Below are positions 35,186-43,422 of a stretch of 64,000 nucleotides of DNA, piece after piece (within the stretch, counting starts at the first letter, position 1; every line of letters begins with the position of its first letter). The translations under genes were made by a program, and so were the position numbers. The notes below the pieces were generated by a model, which was given only the letters and a program-made list of their open reading frames with translations, searched no databases and was not told the origin of the DNA. The DNA comes from [Bacillus] enclensis (GTDB taxonomy: Bacteria > Bacillota > Bacilli > Bacillales > Bacillaceae_B). Where the stretch lies: contig NZ_KQ758487.1 in assembly GCF_001456935.1 (NCBI RefSeq), positions 51,070-115,069 of the forward strand, written 5' to 3'.

Positions 35186-35593
35186 GTGATTGAGCTTTCA
35201 TCCAGTATTGAAGGTAAACATTATCAATTATACAAACTTGAACAGCTTCTGAAGCCTCTCGGTTATACGATCGGCGGTAATTGGGATTACGACCACGGAT
35301 ATTTTGATTATAAGATAGACGATGAGGTCGGCTATCAATTTTTAAGGGTACCGTTCAAAGCGGTTGACGGCCAGCTAGATTCGAGGGGTGCGACGGTTGC
35401 ATTCGGCAAACCATTCCTGCTTGGGCACAAATATCAAAGGGGACTGGATGACTACGCCGCTGCAGGTGATTTTTCGGGGACGGTCAATCAATTCTCAGAG
35501 CCTCAGGATCCGGATGCGAGTATACCTGACAAGTACGTCGATATCGGCCGGGAGCTGGTAAAGGAACTTGAAGATATTATGATGACCAATTAA
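35186..35593 (+). CDS. yugN: YugN-like protein
   Basis: A 135-residue soluble protein of the YugN family. It contains GYTIGGNWDYDHGYFDYKID and VGYQFLRVPFKAVDG, typical of this Bacillus-specific family, and no membrane segment. Function unknown. GTG start behind AAAGGGGA. The pgi-yugN-yugO order matches the B. subtilis yug region. Confidence 0.88.
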   Translation: MIELSSSIEGKHYQLYKLEQLLKPLGYTIGGNWDYDHGYFDYKIDDEVGYQFLRVPFKAVDGQLDSRGATVAFGKPFLLGHKYQRGLDDYAAAGDFSGTVNQFSEPQDPDASIPDKYVDIGRELVKELEDIMMTN

Positions 35594-35604
35594 ATTATAC
35601 GATG

Positions 35605-35650
35605 AATAAAAAGAAGCTGACTCCATTACATGGGGACAGCTTCTTGTTTG
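35605..35650. terminator. Bidirectional terminator between yugN and yugO
   Basis: AAGAAGCTG pairs with CAGCTTCTT; an A run lies to the left and a T-rich stretch to the right, serving both convergent genes. Confidence 0.85.
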
Positions 35651-36643
35651 TTAATTTGTGATGACGAGCAGTTCGTCTGAAGAGTCTGCAGTTGTCGTCA
35701 ACGGAGGGTTCACTAATGTTTCTTCGCCCTTTTTAATCCCGAGCAGGATGATGTTATGCTCCAGCAGCCTCTCGCTTAAAGATTGAAAGGTTTGGTTGAG
35801 GCAGTCCTCTGTAACGGGAACGAGCTGCAGATGATTCCCTTTAAGATGGTTCAACAGTTTCAGGATCGCCTTTGACATTCCTTTTGATATGATGCTGTTG
35901 ATCATCACATAGCTTGACTGCAAATTAGTCTGGATCACTTCATCGGCGCCCGCCCGTTCAGCATTTAAGACCTGATCCTTCTGGAGGATTTCAACCACGG
36001 TATACACATTGGGGTGATTTCCTTTCACTGCGAGGAGTGTGAGGATGGAATGCATATCAGCTTCGATTTCATTTCGGTTCTGATCGGCTGTGATGAGGGC
36101 AATCGATGCTTCGTGCATGCTTGCCTTTTCCAGTACTTTATCTTTAAAAGGTTCTCCCTTGATAAAATGGATATGATGGTTGCGATAGGGGTTTTGCTGC
36201 AATGTTTCATCTATCAGGATGATATCCCCGCGGAAGTGGAGGGAATTTAACTGGTTGATGATTTCCCTGGCACGTTCATTCCAGCCGATGATCACGACAT
36301 GATCCTTTCCTTTGAATGTCGCTTTCCCTTCGATATATGCATTTTGGGACATGACCGTATTTGTAGCAAGCGTGATGAAATAGGTGGATAGGAAACCCGC
36401 ACCTACAAGGATGAGCAAGACGCCGAACAGCCTTCCTTCGGTAGTGGCCGGGACAAAGTCTCCGTAACCGACTGTCGACATCGTGATGACCGCCCACCAT
36501 ATCCCATCAAAATAGGAAGGGAACGTATCGGGTTCGACATAGTGGATAAGGATCCCAAAAACGGTCATTAGGCTTATCGCGATTAAAAAAATCCGCACTA
36601 ATAAAGGCCAGCGCAGGAATTGATGAAACACTTGCTGAACCAT
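35651..36643 (-). CDS. yugO: Potassium channel with RCK (TrkA-N) domain (YugO)
   Basis: A two-helix K+ channel subunit of 330 residues (B. subtilis YugO 328). The first helix lies at about 12-34, the pore loop has the selectivity filter TVGYGD (57-62), and the second helix is at about 72-95. A cytoplasmic RCK domain begins near 112 with the Rossmann strand HVVIIGWNERAREI and continues with a C-terminal TrkA-C part. In B. subtilis YugO conducts K+ during biofilm electrical signalling and is translated after mstX. No mstX-like gene precedes it here. AAGGAGG gives the start. Confidence 0.93.
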   Translation of the reverse strand: MVQQVFHQFLRWPLLVRIFLIAISLMTVFGILIHYVEPDTFPSYFDGIWWAVITMSTVGYGDFVPATTEGRLFGVLLILVGAGFLSTYFITLATNTVMSQNAYIEGKATFKGKDHVVIIGWNERAREIINQLNSLHFRGDIILIDETLQQNPYRNHHIHFIKGEPFKDKVLEKASMHEASIALITADQNRNEIEADMHSILTLLAVKGNHPNVYTVVEILQKDQVLNAERAGADEVIQTNLQSSYVMINSIISKGMSKAILKLLNHLKGNHLQLVPVTEDCLNQTFQSLSERLLEHNIILLGIKKGEETLVNPPLTTTADSSDELLVITN

Positions 36644-36705
36644 TTCATCCAGCCTCCTTTTTCTTCTGCACTGACCATTATTGCCTATTAAGCCTTATTT
36701 CATAA

Positions 36706-37257
36706 CTAATCCAGCCATTCTTTCTTTAACAGGCTGTACATATATGCATCATACATGGTGTCATCCTGCAGGATATAATCACGCAGCAGTCCCTCACGAC
36801 GGAATCCGAGTTTCTCGACAACCCTTGAGGAGGCCATATTATTAGGCACGATCACCGCTCCGATGCGGTTCATCTCCCTTTCTATGAACAGGTACGTGAT
36901 AAGCGGTTTCAATGCTTCACCCATTATGCCGTTTCCCCAGTAATCAGGATGAAGGTCATATCCGATTTCACAGCGTTTATAAGACTTTGCAATCCCATGA
37001 AATCCGCATGTTCCCATCATCTGATCTGTGCTTTTATCCACGATCGCCCAGCGCATCGGGCCCCCTGCTTCGAACTGTTTTTCGAAATTATCGACCATGT
37101 TTTCAGCCACTTCTTTAGAAGAGATGGGGCTCATGCCGAAGTATTGCAGGACCTCCCTCGAAGTATAATGTTCAAATAAAAAATTGACATCTTCTTTTGT
37201 GATCTGCCTTAAAATAAGGCGCTCTGTTTCAAAGATTGGATACGTTGTCGTCGTCAT
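36706..37257 (-). CDS. GNAT N-acetyltransferase, RimJ/RimL type
   Basis: Acetyl-CoA-dependent transferase of 183 residues, probably acting on protein N-termini or small amines. Seen are FETERLILRQITKEDV at the start, the acetyl-CoA loop YWGNGIMGEALKPLI, and NMASSRVVEKLGFRREGLLRDYI, which is standard for the RimJ/L group. I chose ATG 37257 because GGAGAG is six bases upstream. It is monocistronic. Substrate unknown. Confidence 0.9.
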   Translation of the reverse strand: MTTTTYPIFETERLILRQITKEDVNFLFEHYTSREVLQYFGMSPISSKEVAENMVDNFEKQFEAGGPMRWAIVDKSTDQMMGTCGFHGIAKSYKRCEIGYDLHPDYWGNGIMGEALKPLITYLFIEREMNRIGAVIVPNNMASSRVVEKLGFRREGLLRDYILQDDTMYDAYMYSLLKKEWLD

Positions 37258-37465
37258 CTTCATCTCTCCTTCAGGCACTCTGTTTATATAAAACAGCTCT
37301 CTTTTAAAAGAGTATATCATGAGTGAATTAGAAAATAAGGAAAATTTCGAAAAAGTGAAGCGTTTGGAAGATGTATCTTAGCTTTCTGTTGAAAAATACA
37401 ATAAATGGAATTAAACTAGTAGAGTATAACTATATGATATATTTTGGAAGTGAGGGGACAGTGGT

Positions 37466-37753
37466 ATGAAGAAAGCGGTAAGGACAGGTTTGAAATGTTT
37501 ACTCGCACTGGGTATGATTGTACCGGGTGCAGCGGCAATCAGCGTGACTTCTGCTTCGGCAGCAGGGGACTTTAACCGGGCGATAGAAGGGCCGCCGGGG
37601 GGATACGGCAGTCTATCATGGGTGTATCATGGGCAAAGCAGCACGACCTATTACACCATCAAAGAATACCTCGATACGACCCAGCAATACTGGAAAAAAG
37701 TATATTATGATAAAAACAATCAATATGTAAAATCAACGTTTGGCATAAATTAG
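37466..37753 (+). CDS. Small secreted protein, possibly LCI-like
   Basis: A 95-residue pre-protein. The signal peptide covers about 1-33 (basic start, hydrophobic core CLLALGMIVPGAAA, cleavage near ASA-AG). The mature part has about 62 residues, rich in Tyr, Gly, Ser and Thr, without cysteine. The segment EYLDTTQQYWKKVYYDKN resembles part of the B. subtilis antimicrobial peptide LCI (YYDSSKGYWVGIYEVWD) as I remember it. That similarity is short and unproven. GAAGTGAGGGG lies upstream; no immunity or export gene is adjacent. Confidence 0.75.
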   Translation: MKKAVRTGLKCLLALGMIVPGAAAISVTSASAAGDFNRAIEGPPGGYGSLSWVYHGQSSTTYYTIKEYLDTTQQYWKKVYYDKNNQYVKSTFGIN

Positions 37754-37754
37754 C

Positions 37755-37789
37755 AAAAAAAGATTATGTCCGATGACATAATCTTTTTT
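37755..37789. terminator. Bidirectional terminator after the secreted protein gene
   Basis: GATTATGT pairs with ACATAATC inside A and T runs, serving this gene and the convergent anti-sigma gene. Confidence 0.93.
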
Positions 37790-37795
37790 CACTCA

Positions 37796-38443
37796 TTATT
37801 TGAAAGATTCGGCGATCATCTTCAGGTCTCGCTTCCCCAATAAGATGTTTGAAGAACGGCGTTTATAGCCGACGTAGTACAAGGTACCATCTTTATACCA
37901 AGTCACGTGGCTCACTCCAAACTCCCGGTTTTCCCTGTAGCTGCCTTTCACACCCCAGATTTCCACCGGATCATTCATGGCCGGTATTGCGGATTCAAGG
38001 CCAATATCCATATTGATCGTCAGTTTTTGTTTCTCAGGTCCCGTCAGTTTGATTGAAACCGAATCAATTCCATCTTCCCGGGTCTTTTTGTAGGTTCGGT
38101 CAACTACTTCAAAGGGGACCACGGTCGGCAGCTTGATATTATCCAAGTTTATATCATCTTCAACCACTTGAAGGTCGAGCTGCTGAAATTCAGCCTGACT
38201 CGCATTCTGTCCATCTTCGAAAATCCCAAGCTGGCTCCCGCCAAAATATACAAATAGTGACAGGCAGGCCAGCATAAAGACGGCCGACAACATTGGTGCA
38301 AGTACCGGTCTCCTTTGATAGGAGGATTTGCTTTTACCGGAATGGATTTCATTTAATATGTTTCTTCTCATTTTGTCAGTGAAGCCGTGATGCTTAAATG
38401 TTTCTTCTTTCATCAGTCCCCGAAGGCGGCTCAATTCATCCAT
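37796..38443 (-). CDS. Transmembrane anti-sigma factor with DUF4367-like domain
   Basis: A 215-residue protein with a cytoplasmic N-terminal part of about 48 residues, one transmembrane helix (about 50-70, LAPMLSAVFMLACLSLFVYF) and an outer domain. The outer end, VTWYKDGTLYYVGY ... KRDLKMIAESF, resembles DUF4367. It overlaps the sigma gene by eight bases (ATGGATGA). The start at 38443 is preferred because GAGGT lies eight bases upstream; ATG 38449 is the alternative. It probably sequesters the neighbouring ECF sigma factor. Confidence 0.8.
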   Translation of the reverse strand: MDELSRLRGLMKEETFKHHGFTDKMRRNILNEIHSGKSKSSYQRRPVLAPMLSAVFMLACLSLFVYFGGSQLGIFEDGQNASQAEFQQLDLQVVEDDINLDNIKLPTVVPFEVVDRTYKKTREDGIDSVSIKLTGPEKQKLTINMDIGLESAIPAMNDPVEIWGVKGSYRENREFGVSHVTWYKDGTLYYVGYKRRSSNILLGKRDLKMIAESFK

Positions 38444-38993
38444 TGTCATACACCTCACTGTTTTGATATGCGGCACCAAGAAGCTTACGCCCTTTTGCCA
38501 GACGCGTCTTGACAGTATTCAGGTTCAGATCCATACACTCTGCAATCTCTGCGAGCTTCATTTCTTCAAAATAAAACAAAAATATGATTTCCCGGTATTT
38601 TACCGGGAGGGATAATAGATTTTTTACCAGCTCGCTTTTGGTTTCTTCCTGGATGAGGCTTTGTTCGGGTGTTCCGAATTTACCCTTCACCATTTCATTG
38701 ATGGAGTTGGTGAACGAAATCATCCTCGTATCCCACCGCCTGAGGTAGTCCTTGCAGTGGTTGATTGCCATCCGGACAATCCATGTCTTTAAGGAGGACT
38801 CTTCCCGAAAGGAATCGAGTTTCTTATAGACCTTCACGAAAACTTCCTGGGTCAGGTCTTCAGCCAGGCTGTGGTCTTTCACATACGAATACACTATGTA
38901 ATAAATATCGTTGCCATACTCACTCATCGCTCTTTCCAGAATGAGGTCCCTTGATGAATCAGGAAAGGCTTCTTCTTGATTTTTCAGCAAAAA
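38436..38993 (-). CDS. ECF-type RNA polymerase sigma factor (second in window)
   Basis: A 185-residue sigma factor with the chosen TTG start, which follows AGGTGA. ATG 39020 would give nine more residues but has no ribosome site. Region 2 is seen in IYYIVYSYVKDHSLAEDLTQ followed by EVFVKVYKKLDSFREES and LKTWIVRMAINHCKDYLRRW. Region 4 is VKYREIIFLFYFEEMKLAEI, then AECMDLNLNTVKTRLAKGRK. It resembles SigX/SigV-type members but cannot be assigned. It forms an operon with the overlapping anti-sigma gene. Confidence 0.88.
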   Translation of the reverse strand, partial: FLLKNQEEAFPDSSRDLILERAMSEYGNDIYYIVYSYVKDHSLAEDLTQEVFVKVYKKLDSFREESSLKTWIVRMAINHCKDYLRRWDTRMISFTNSINEMVKGKFGTPEQSLIQEETKSELVKNLLSLPVKYREIIFLFYFEEMKLAEIAECMDLNLNTVKTRLAKGRKLLGAAYQNSEVYDNG

Positions 38994-39028
38994 ATCACCT
39001 GCTTTCGTCCTCTCCATTCTAACAATTT

Positions 39029-39052
39029 GACGTACGCGGTTGGAAAAAAGTT
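39029..39052 (-). promoter_or_regulatory. Candidate ECF promoter for the second sigma operon
   Basis: On the minus strand ACAAC, then 17 bases, then CGTC at 39032-39029. It resembles ECF -35/-10 elements (AAC and CGTC) and lies 36 bases before the chosen start. Confidence 0.45.
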
Positions 39053-39147
39053 GTGGAATTTGTGAAAAATGTGAAGGATTATGAAACTTTTTCCAATTAA
39101 AATCGTAGAAATAGATGAACGCTGAAAAGAGGGAGGGGGAGGGAAGC

Positions 39148-39582
39148 ATGAATTATTATGTGAATGTCGGGTTTACAATCGTTCTTTTGATTGTCTTGAC
39201 GATGGGGGCCTTTGCAATTGACTACATAGGCAAAGTACTGCAAAAGTCGATCAAACCTAAATATCTTAAAAGTACAATCATTTTTATGCTTCTTTTATTA
39301 ATGGCAGGCGCTTCTTTTGCGTTGAGCACGCTCGGAGACTGGAGATTCATCGATACGATCTTTGTAACGAGCCTCTGTTTCTTCGGACTGGGCTGGATCA
39401 CCAATATCACGAATCGGGCAAGCAGGAATGCGGCTGGGACGACGGCAAAATTCATCACGAACAATGCCTATAAACATCAATATGAAGCAGCCGGTACATA
39501 CCGGATGAGTCTCTATTTCCTAGCCAGCCTGATTTTTCTTGCCGGGAGCTGGACAGTGGCATTTGCTGCGGCATTCTTATGA
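39148..39582 (+). CDS. Four-helix membrane protein, unknown function
   Basis: A 144-residue protein with hydrophobic segments near 8-28, 42-62, 68-86 and 122-142 and a polar loop rich in Asn, Arg and Thr (TNITNRASRNAAGTTAKF). GAGGGAGGGGGAGGG precedes ATG 39148. I do not recognise the family. It is followed by another small membrane protein gene after 31 bases, probably the same transcript. Confidence 0.75.
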   Translation: MNYYVNVGFTIVLLIVLTMGAFAIDYIGKVLQKSIKPKYLKSTIIFMLLLLMAGASFALSTLGDWRFIDTIFVTSLCFFGLGWITNITNRASRNAAGTTAKFITNNAYKHQYEAAGTYRMSLYFLASLIFLAGSWTVAFAAAFL

Positions 39583-39613
39583 ATATACGGGCTGAAGGGA
39601 GAGGAGATACCTG

Positions 39614-39796
39614 ATGAGGACAGGGAGCATTATATTAACAGCCATCATGGCAGGGGTATATTCAGGGATATTGGATGTTTTTGAAGAAAGCAGGGGGCTC
39701 GCTCCGATTGTCAGCGCGCTGCTATTAATTATCATGACATTCGGTACAGCTATCCTATTAAGAAAAGTCCTCCCGCAAGAGGGTGTGAAAAAATAG
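39614..39796 (+). CDS. Small two-helix membrane protein, unknown function
   Basis: A 60-residue protein with two hydrophobic segments (about 4-20 and 29-49) separated by a short acidic turn (FEESRG) and a basic tail. GGGAGAGGAG precedes ATG 39614. It is likely co-transcribed with the preceding membrane protein; together they could form a small complex, which is speculation. Confidence 0.7.
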   Translation: MRTGSIILTAIMAGVYSGILDVFEESRGLAPIVSALLLIIMTFGTAILLRKVLPQEGVKK

Positions 39797-39834
39797 CAGG
39801 AGAACCGCACAATGGCGGTTCCCCTGCTATTTTA
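39795..39834. terminator. Bidirectional terminator before the photolyase gene
   Basis: AGCAGGAGAACCGC pairs with GCGGTTCCCCTGCT with one mismatch; T-rich flanks lie on both strands. It overlaps the photolyase stop. Confidence 0.85.
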
Positions 39835-41224
39835 TTTCTTCGAAACGGTCCAGGGCCCGCTGCCTGGCAGCTTTATGGTCGACAACGGGGTATGGGTAAT
39901 CCACACCAAGTTTCACACCGGATTCTTCTAATACATCAGTGGGAGCCGTGGAAGGGGAGTGGATGTATTTGGACGGTATGTCCTTCAGTTCTGGAACCCA
40001 CATCCGAATGTACTCGCCTTCCCCGTCGAACTTCTCGCTTTGAAGGGTTGGGTTGAAGATGCGGAAGTAAGGCGAAGAATCAAAGCCGCTTCCGGCCACC
40101 CACTGCCACCCCATCGAATTGTTGGCGGTGTCGGCATCGATCAGCGTATCCATGAACCAGTCCGCTCCTTTTTGCCATGGAATCAACAGATGCTTTGTTA
40201 AAAAGGAAGCCGCGATCATTCGGACGCGGTTATGCATGAAGCCTGTTGCCCATAGCTCCCTCATGCCCGCATCTACAATTGGATAGCCGGTTCTGCCTTT
40301 GATCCAGCTCTCCCAATGTGCGGCATTTTCTTCCCACTGAAACGCCTTGAATTTCTCGTGCAGAGGCTCTTCCGGGGACTGCGGGAAGTGCATGAGGACG
40401 GAATAGGAAAAATCCCTCCAAATCAACTGCTTGATGAACGGTTCGGTCTGTTTCTCGATTTTTTCTGTGAAGTGATGGAACAGGCTTCTTACTGAAACTG
40501 CCCCGATTGCCAGATAAGGGGAAAGAGTGGAATGGATTCCTGCTGCCGGATAATCCCTGCCTTCATCATAATCCTGGACTTGTTTGCTGAATCGCTTCAT
40601 CCGTTTTATTGCTGCCTTTTCTCCGGGATCCCAGACTTTCTCCATTATCTTGTACCATCTGATTTGGGGCAGCAACCGGAAATCCTCAAGCTGCATTTCA
40701 TTTTCAGCAATTTCAGGTGCAGACAATGATTTAACGGTCGGAACAGGTTTCGGCACCTCCACTTTCCTAATGGCCTTGTAGTAGGAGGTATACACTTTGT
40801 AAGGGGATCCGTCTGCTTTTGTAATCTTCCAGGGAGGAAGAAGGAGGGTCCCTTCAAACGTTTTGACCTCGATTCCATCCGCGGCCAGTTCCTCTGCAAG
40901 TTTCTTATCCCTTTCAAATATGTCAGGGGCGTACAAGCGATTCCAGTATACCGCTGCCGCCTCTGTCTTCTTTACCCATTTGGGAAGCACTTCTTCCAAT
41001 TTGCCTTTGTCGAACAGCAGGCATCCGCCAATCGCTTCGAGGGATTTTTCATACTGTTCGAGATTCCTGTGGAGCCACCATTTCCTGGCTTCGCCCGGCG
41101 GTGACATGCTCTCATCATGAATATAAAGCGGGATGACGAGTCCCTCTTTGGACGCGTGATAAAGAGCGGGATGGTCATGGAGACGGAGGTCCTGCCTGAT
41201 TAGGACGATCGTCGTTTTTGTCAT
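39827..41224 (-). CDS. Deoxyribodipyrimidine photolyase (class I, FAD/antenna)
   Basis: Light-driven repair of UV-induced pyrimidine dimers. It has 465 residues. The N-terminal antenna domain begins TTIVLIRQDLRLHDHPALYH. The C-terminal FAD domain contains QLIWRDFSYSVLMHFP, GRTGYPIVDAGMRELWATGF, MHNRVRMIAASFLTKHL and DTANNSMGWQWVAGSGFDSS, which include the FAD and dimer-contact residues of CPD photolyases. B. subtilis itself uses the unrelated spore lyase SplB, so this is an accessory repair gene relative to that species. GAGGGGGC precedes the ATG. Confidence 0.94.
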   Translation of the reverse strand: MTKTTIVLIRQDLRLHDHPALYHASKEGLVIPLYIHDESMSPPGEARKWWLHRNLEQYEKSLEAIGGCLLFDKGKLEEVLPKWVKKTEAAAVYWNRLYAPDIFERDKKLAEELAADGIEVKTFEGTLLLPPWKITKADGSPYKVYTSYYKAIRKVEVPKPVPTVKSLSAPEIAENEMQLEDFRLLPQIRWYKIMEKVWDPGEKAAIKRMKRFSKQVQDYDEGRDYPAAGIHSTLSPYLAIGAVSVRSLFHHFTEKIEKQTEPFIKQLIWRDFSYSVLMHFPQSPEEPLHEKFKAFQWEENAAHWESWIKGRTGYPIVDAGMRELWATGFMHNRVRMIAASFLTKHLLIPWQKGADWFMDTLIDADTANNSMGWQWVAGSGFDSSPYFRIFNPTLQSEKFDGEGEYIRMWVPELKDIPSKYIHSPSTAPTDVLEESGVKLGVDYPYPVVDHKAARQRALDRFEEIK

Positions 41225-41390
41225 GGCTGCCCCCTCGCTTTCTTGTTCAAGTTGTTATGAAAATTATATAAAAATTAGGGGTCATGGTTCAAAAATGGAT
41301 GGGTTTTTAGAATTTAGATTAAAAAAAGACATGATTGGGGCCTGTTTGTATATTTCTTATAGCCATTTGACTGTACCCCGCCTGATATAT

Positions 41391-41490
41391 TTTCAAAAAC
41401 AGGGATGATATTATCAAAAATCCAAATATATTATCAAAAACTGTGATTATATTATCAAAAAATCAATTATATTATCAAAACCTATTAATT
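41391..41490. repeat. Degenerate array, core TTATCAAAA, 20-21 bp period
   Basis: TTTCAAAA at 41391 and TTATCAAAA at 41411, 41431, 41452 and 41472, each within TATATTATCAAAA-like units. It lies in the roughly 490-base gap between the divergent photolyase gene and the amiE operon; apart from the operator-like site at 41623 nothing else was recognised there. Confidence 0.8.
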
Positions 41491-41622
41491 GGTAAAAGAA
41501 ACCCGCTATATTACTTTGCGAAGACAGCATACCTCCGGAAATTTCAACAAAAATAGTCTAAATTTTCAAAACAGTCCATATGTCATACATAATTACGACA
41601 TTCTGCGCACTAACAGGACTTA

Positions 41623-41638
41623 AGTGGTATAGACATCT
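41623..41638 (+). promoter_or_regulatory. Candidate NagR (GntR-family) operator
   Basis: AGTGGTATAGACATCT resembles NagR/DasR-type sites (TGGTMTAKACCA) in 11 of 12 core positions. It lies 79 bases before the amiE start. Confidence 0.45.
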
Positions 41639-41716
41639 ATACTTTTAATTCCATAAACTAGAATAGTAAAGTAATTGGAAACCCTTACATTTATAACTAA
41701 AAGGAGGGAAAGATGG

Positions 41717-43402
41717 ATGAAAAAGAAACCAGTTTCGATCGCTTTGACCGCTTTGATGTGTACGTCGTTATTTAGTCCCGCAGTATTTGCGGAAGGTGGG
41801 GATAAAGACAGACCGGTATCAAAAGCGGAACAGGTACGGGCGCATCCTGCATTCACATGGGGGAACCCCGCACCATCATCGCCTGTTCTCCATCCGGGCT
41901 CTGCACGGGGTGCAGGAATGATTCAGTCTACTTTGGACCGGATCGATCCAATGATGGAAGAGAAGATTGAAGAGGGTGTCATGCCCGGGGCAGTAGCGCT
42001 TGTCGCGAGAAGCGGCCAAATCGTGAAGCATGAAGCTTATGGGGATGCTTATCGTTATACAGACGGGGATTTCACAGAAGCAGACTCTCCGATTGCGATG
42101 CAGAAAGATACGATTTTCGATCTCGCCTCCATCAGTAAAATATTTACCACCACTGCCGCGATGATCCTTTATGAAGACGGGGCATTCGGGCTCGACGATC
42201 CGGTGGCTGAGTATATCCCCGAGTTTGCAGCGAATGGGAAAGAAGATGTGACGATTCGTCAGCTTATGACGCATACGTCCGGATTCACGGCCTGGATTCC
42301 GCTTTACAGTAAAGGGAATGATAGAGAAGACAGGCTGCAGCTGGTATTCAACCAGCCGCTGGCGAATGAACCCGGCACCGCCTATACATACAGCGACTTA
42401 AACATGATTACCCTGGGTGCCATTATCGAAAGATTGTCCGGCCAGCGTCTTGATGAATTCGTGAAAGAGAATATAACGGAACCTATCGGAATGAAAGATA
42501 CAATGTACAACCCGCCTGCATCCTTAAAAGAAAGGATTGCGGCAACTGAATATCAGCCTGCGATCGGACGCGGGCTCGTGTGGGGAGAAGTACATGATGA
42601 AAATGCCTGGTCACTCGACGGAGTTGCCGGCCACGCCGGAGTATTTTCAACAGCAGAGGATCTGGCAAAATTTGCCCACATGTTTGTAAAAGACGGACGT
42701 TATGGAAACAAACAGATCCTGAAACCGGAAACGGTCAAACTGCTCTCAGAAAATCAAATCCCCGAATTCCCGGGTGATGACCACGGACTTGGCTGGGAAT
42801 TGAACCAGGGGTGGTTCATGGACGGTCTTGCAGGAGAGAATTCACTGGGTCATACAGGGTACACAGGAACTTCAATCGTAGTGGATAAGGATAACGATAC
42901 GATCGCCATCCTCCTGACAAATCGTGTGCATCCTTCACGGACCACAGTTTCGACCAATACGGTCAGACGTCCGTTTGCACAGTTGGTTGCAGATTCAATC
43001 CCTGTGGATATGGAAGGAAAAAAGAAGGAACAAGCCTGGTTCGCTGGGTACGGAGATAAAATGGAACGAAGCCTGGCGGCGGAAGTGAACGTTGATAAGG
43101 AGGCAGTTTTATCCTTTGATACCTGGTACCGGATCGAGAAGGATTCCGATTTCGGTCATGTAGAAACCTCAATGGACGGGGAGACCTGGACAGCGGCGGC
43201 AACTTCTTTTACAGGAAACAGTGAAGGCTGGACAGAAGAGGAAGTGAAAATACCTGCAGGGACAAGGTTCATCCGTTTCAGCTATGAAACAGATGCATCC
43301 GTTAACTACCGAGGGTGGTATGTGAAAGATATCGAACTGAAAGCAGATAACGGTCATGAGCTGAAGACGCATTTCCAAGGCTGGACTAAACGCAGTTATT
43401 AA
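41717..43402 (+). CDS. amiE: Secreted AmiE-type serine hydrolase (N-acetylmuramoyl-L-alanine amidase) with C-terminal beta domain
   Basis: In B. subtilis AmiE cuts the lactyl-peptide bond of muropeptides outside the cell. It has 561 residues, against about 440 in B. subtilis. Signal peptide 1-25. The beta-lactamase-fold domain spans about 65-435, with SISK at 138-141 (nucleophile Ser138), YSDLN at 225-229 and LGHTGYTG near 385. About 120 extra residues at the end (WYRIEKDSDFGHVETSMDG, FIRFSYETDASVNYRGWYV) look like the beta-sandwich seen in immune inhibitor A proteases, possibly a binding domain. It is first in an operon with nagZ and namZ. AAGGAGGGA gives ATG 41717. Confidence 0.9.
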   Translation: MKKKPVSIALTALMCTSLFSPAVFAEGGDKDRPVSKAEQVRAHPAFTWGNPAPSSPVLHPGSARGAGMIQSTLDRIDPMMEEKIEEGVMPGAVALVARSGQIVKHEAYGDAYRYTDGDFTEADSPIAMQKDTIFDLASISKIFTTTAAMILYEDGAFGLDDPVAEYIPEFAANGKEDVTIRQLMTHTSGFTAWIPLYSKGNDREDRLQLVFNQPLANEPGTAYTYSDLNMITLGAIIERLSGQRLDEFVKENITEPIGMKDTMYNPPASLKERIAATEYQPAIGRGLVWGEVHDENAWSLDGVAGHAGVFSTAEDLAKFAHMFVKDGRYGNKQILKPETVKLLSENQIPEFPGDDHGLGWELNQGWFMDGLAGENSLGHTGYTGTSIVVDKDNDTIAILLTNRVHPSRTTVSTNTVRRPFAQLVADSIPVDMEGKKKEQAWFAGYGDKMERSLAAEVNVDKEAVLSFDTWYRIEKDSDFGHVETSMDGETWTAAATSFTGNSEGWTEEEVKIPAGTRFIRFSYETDASVNYRGWYVKDIELKADNGHELKTHFQGWTKRSY

Positions 43403-43422
43403 AAAGCAGGGGAGGAACACGC

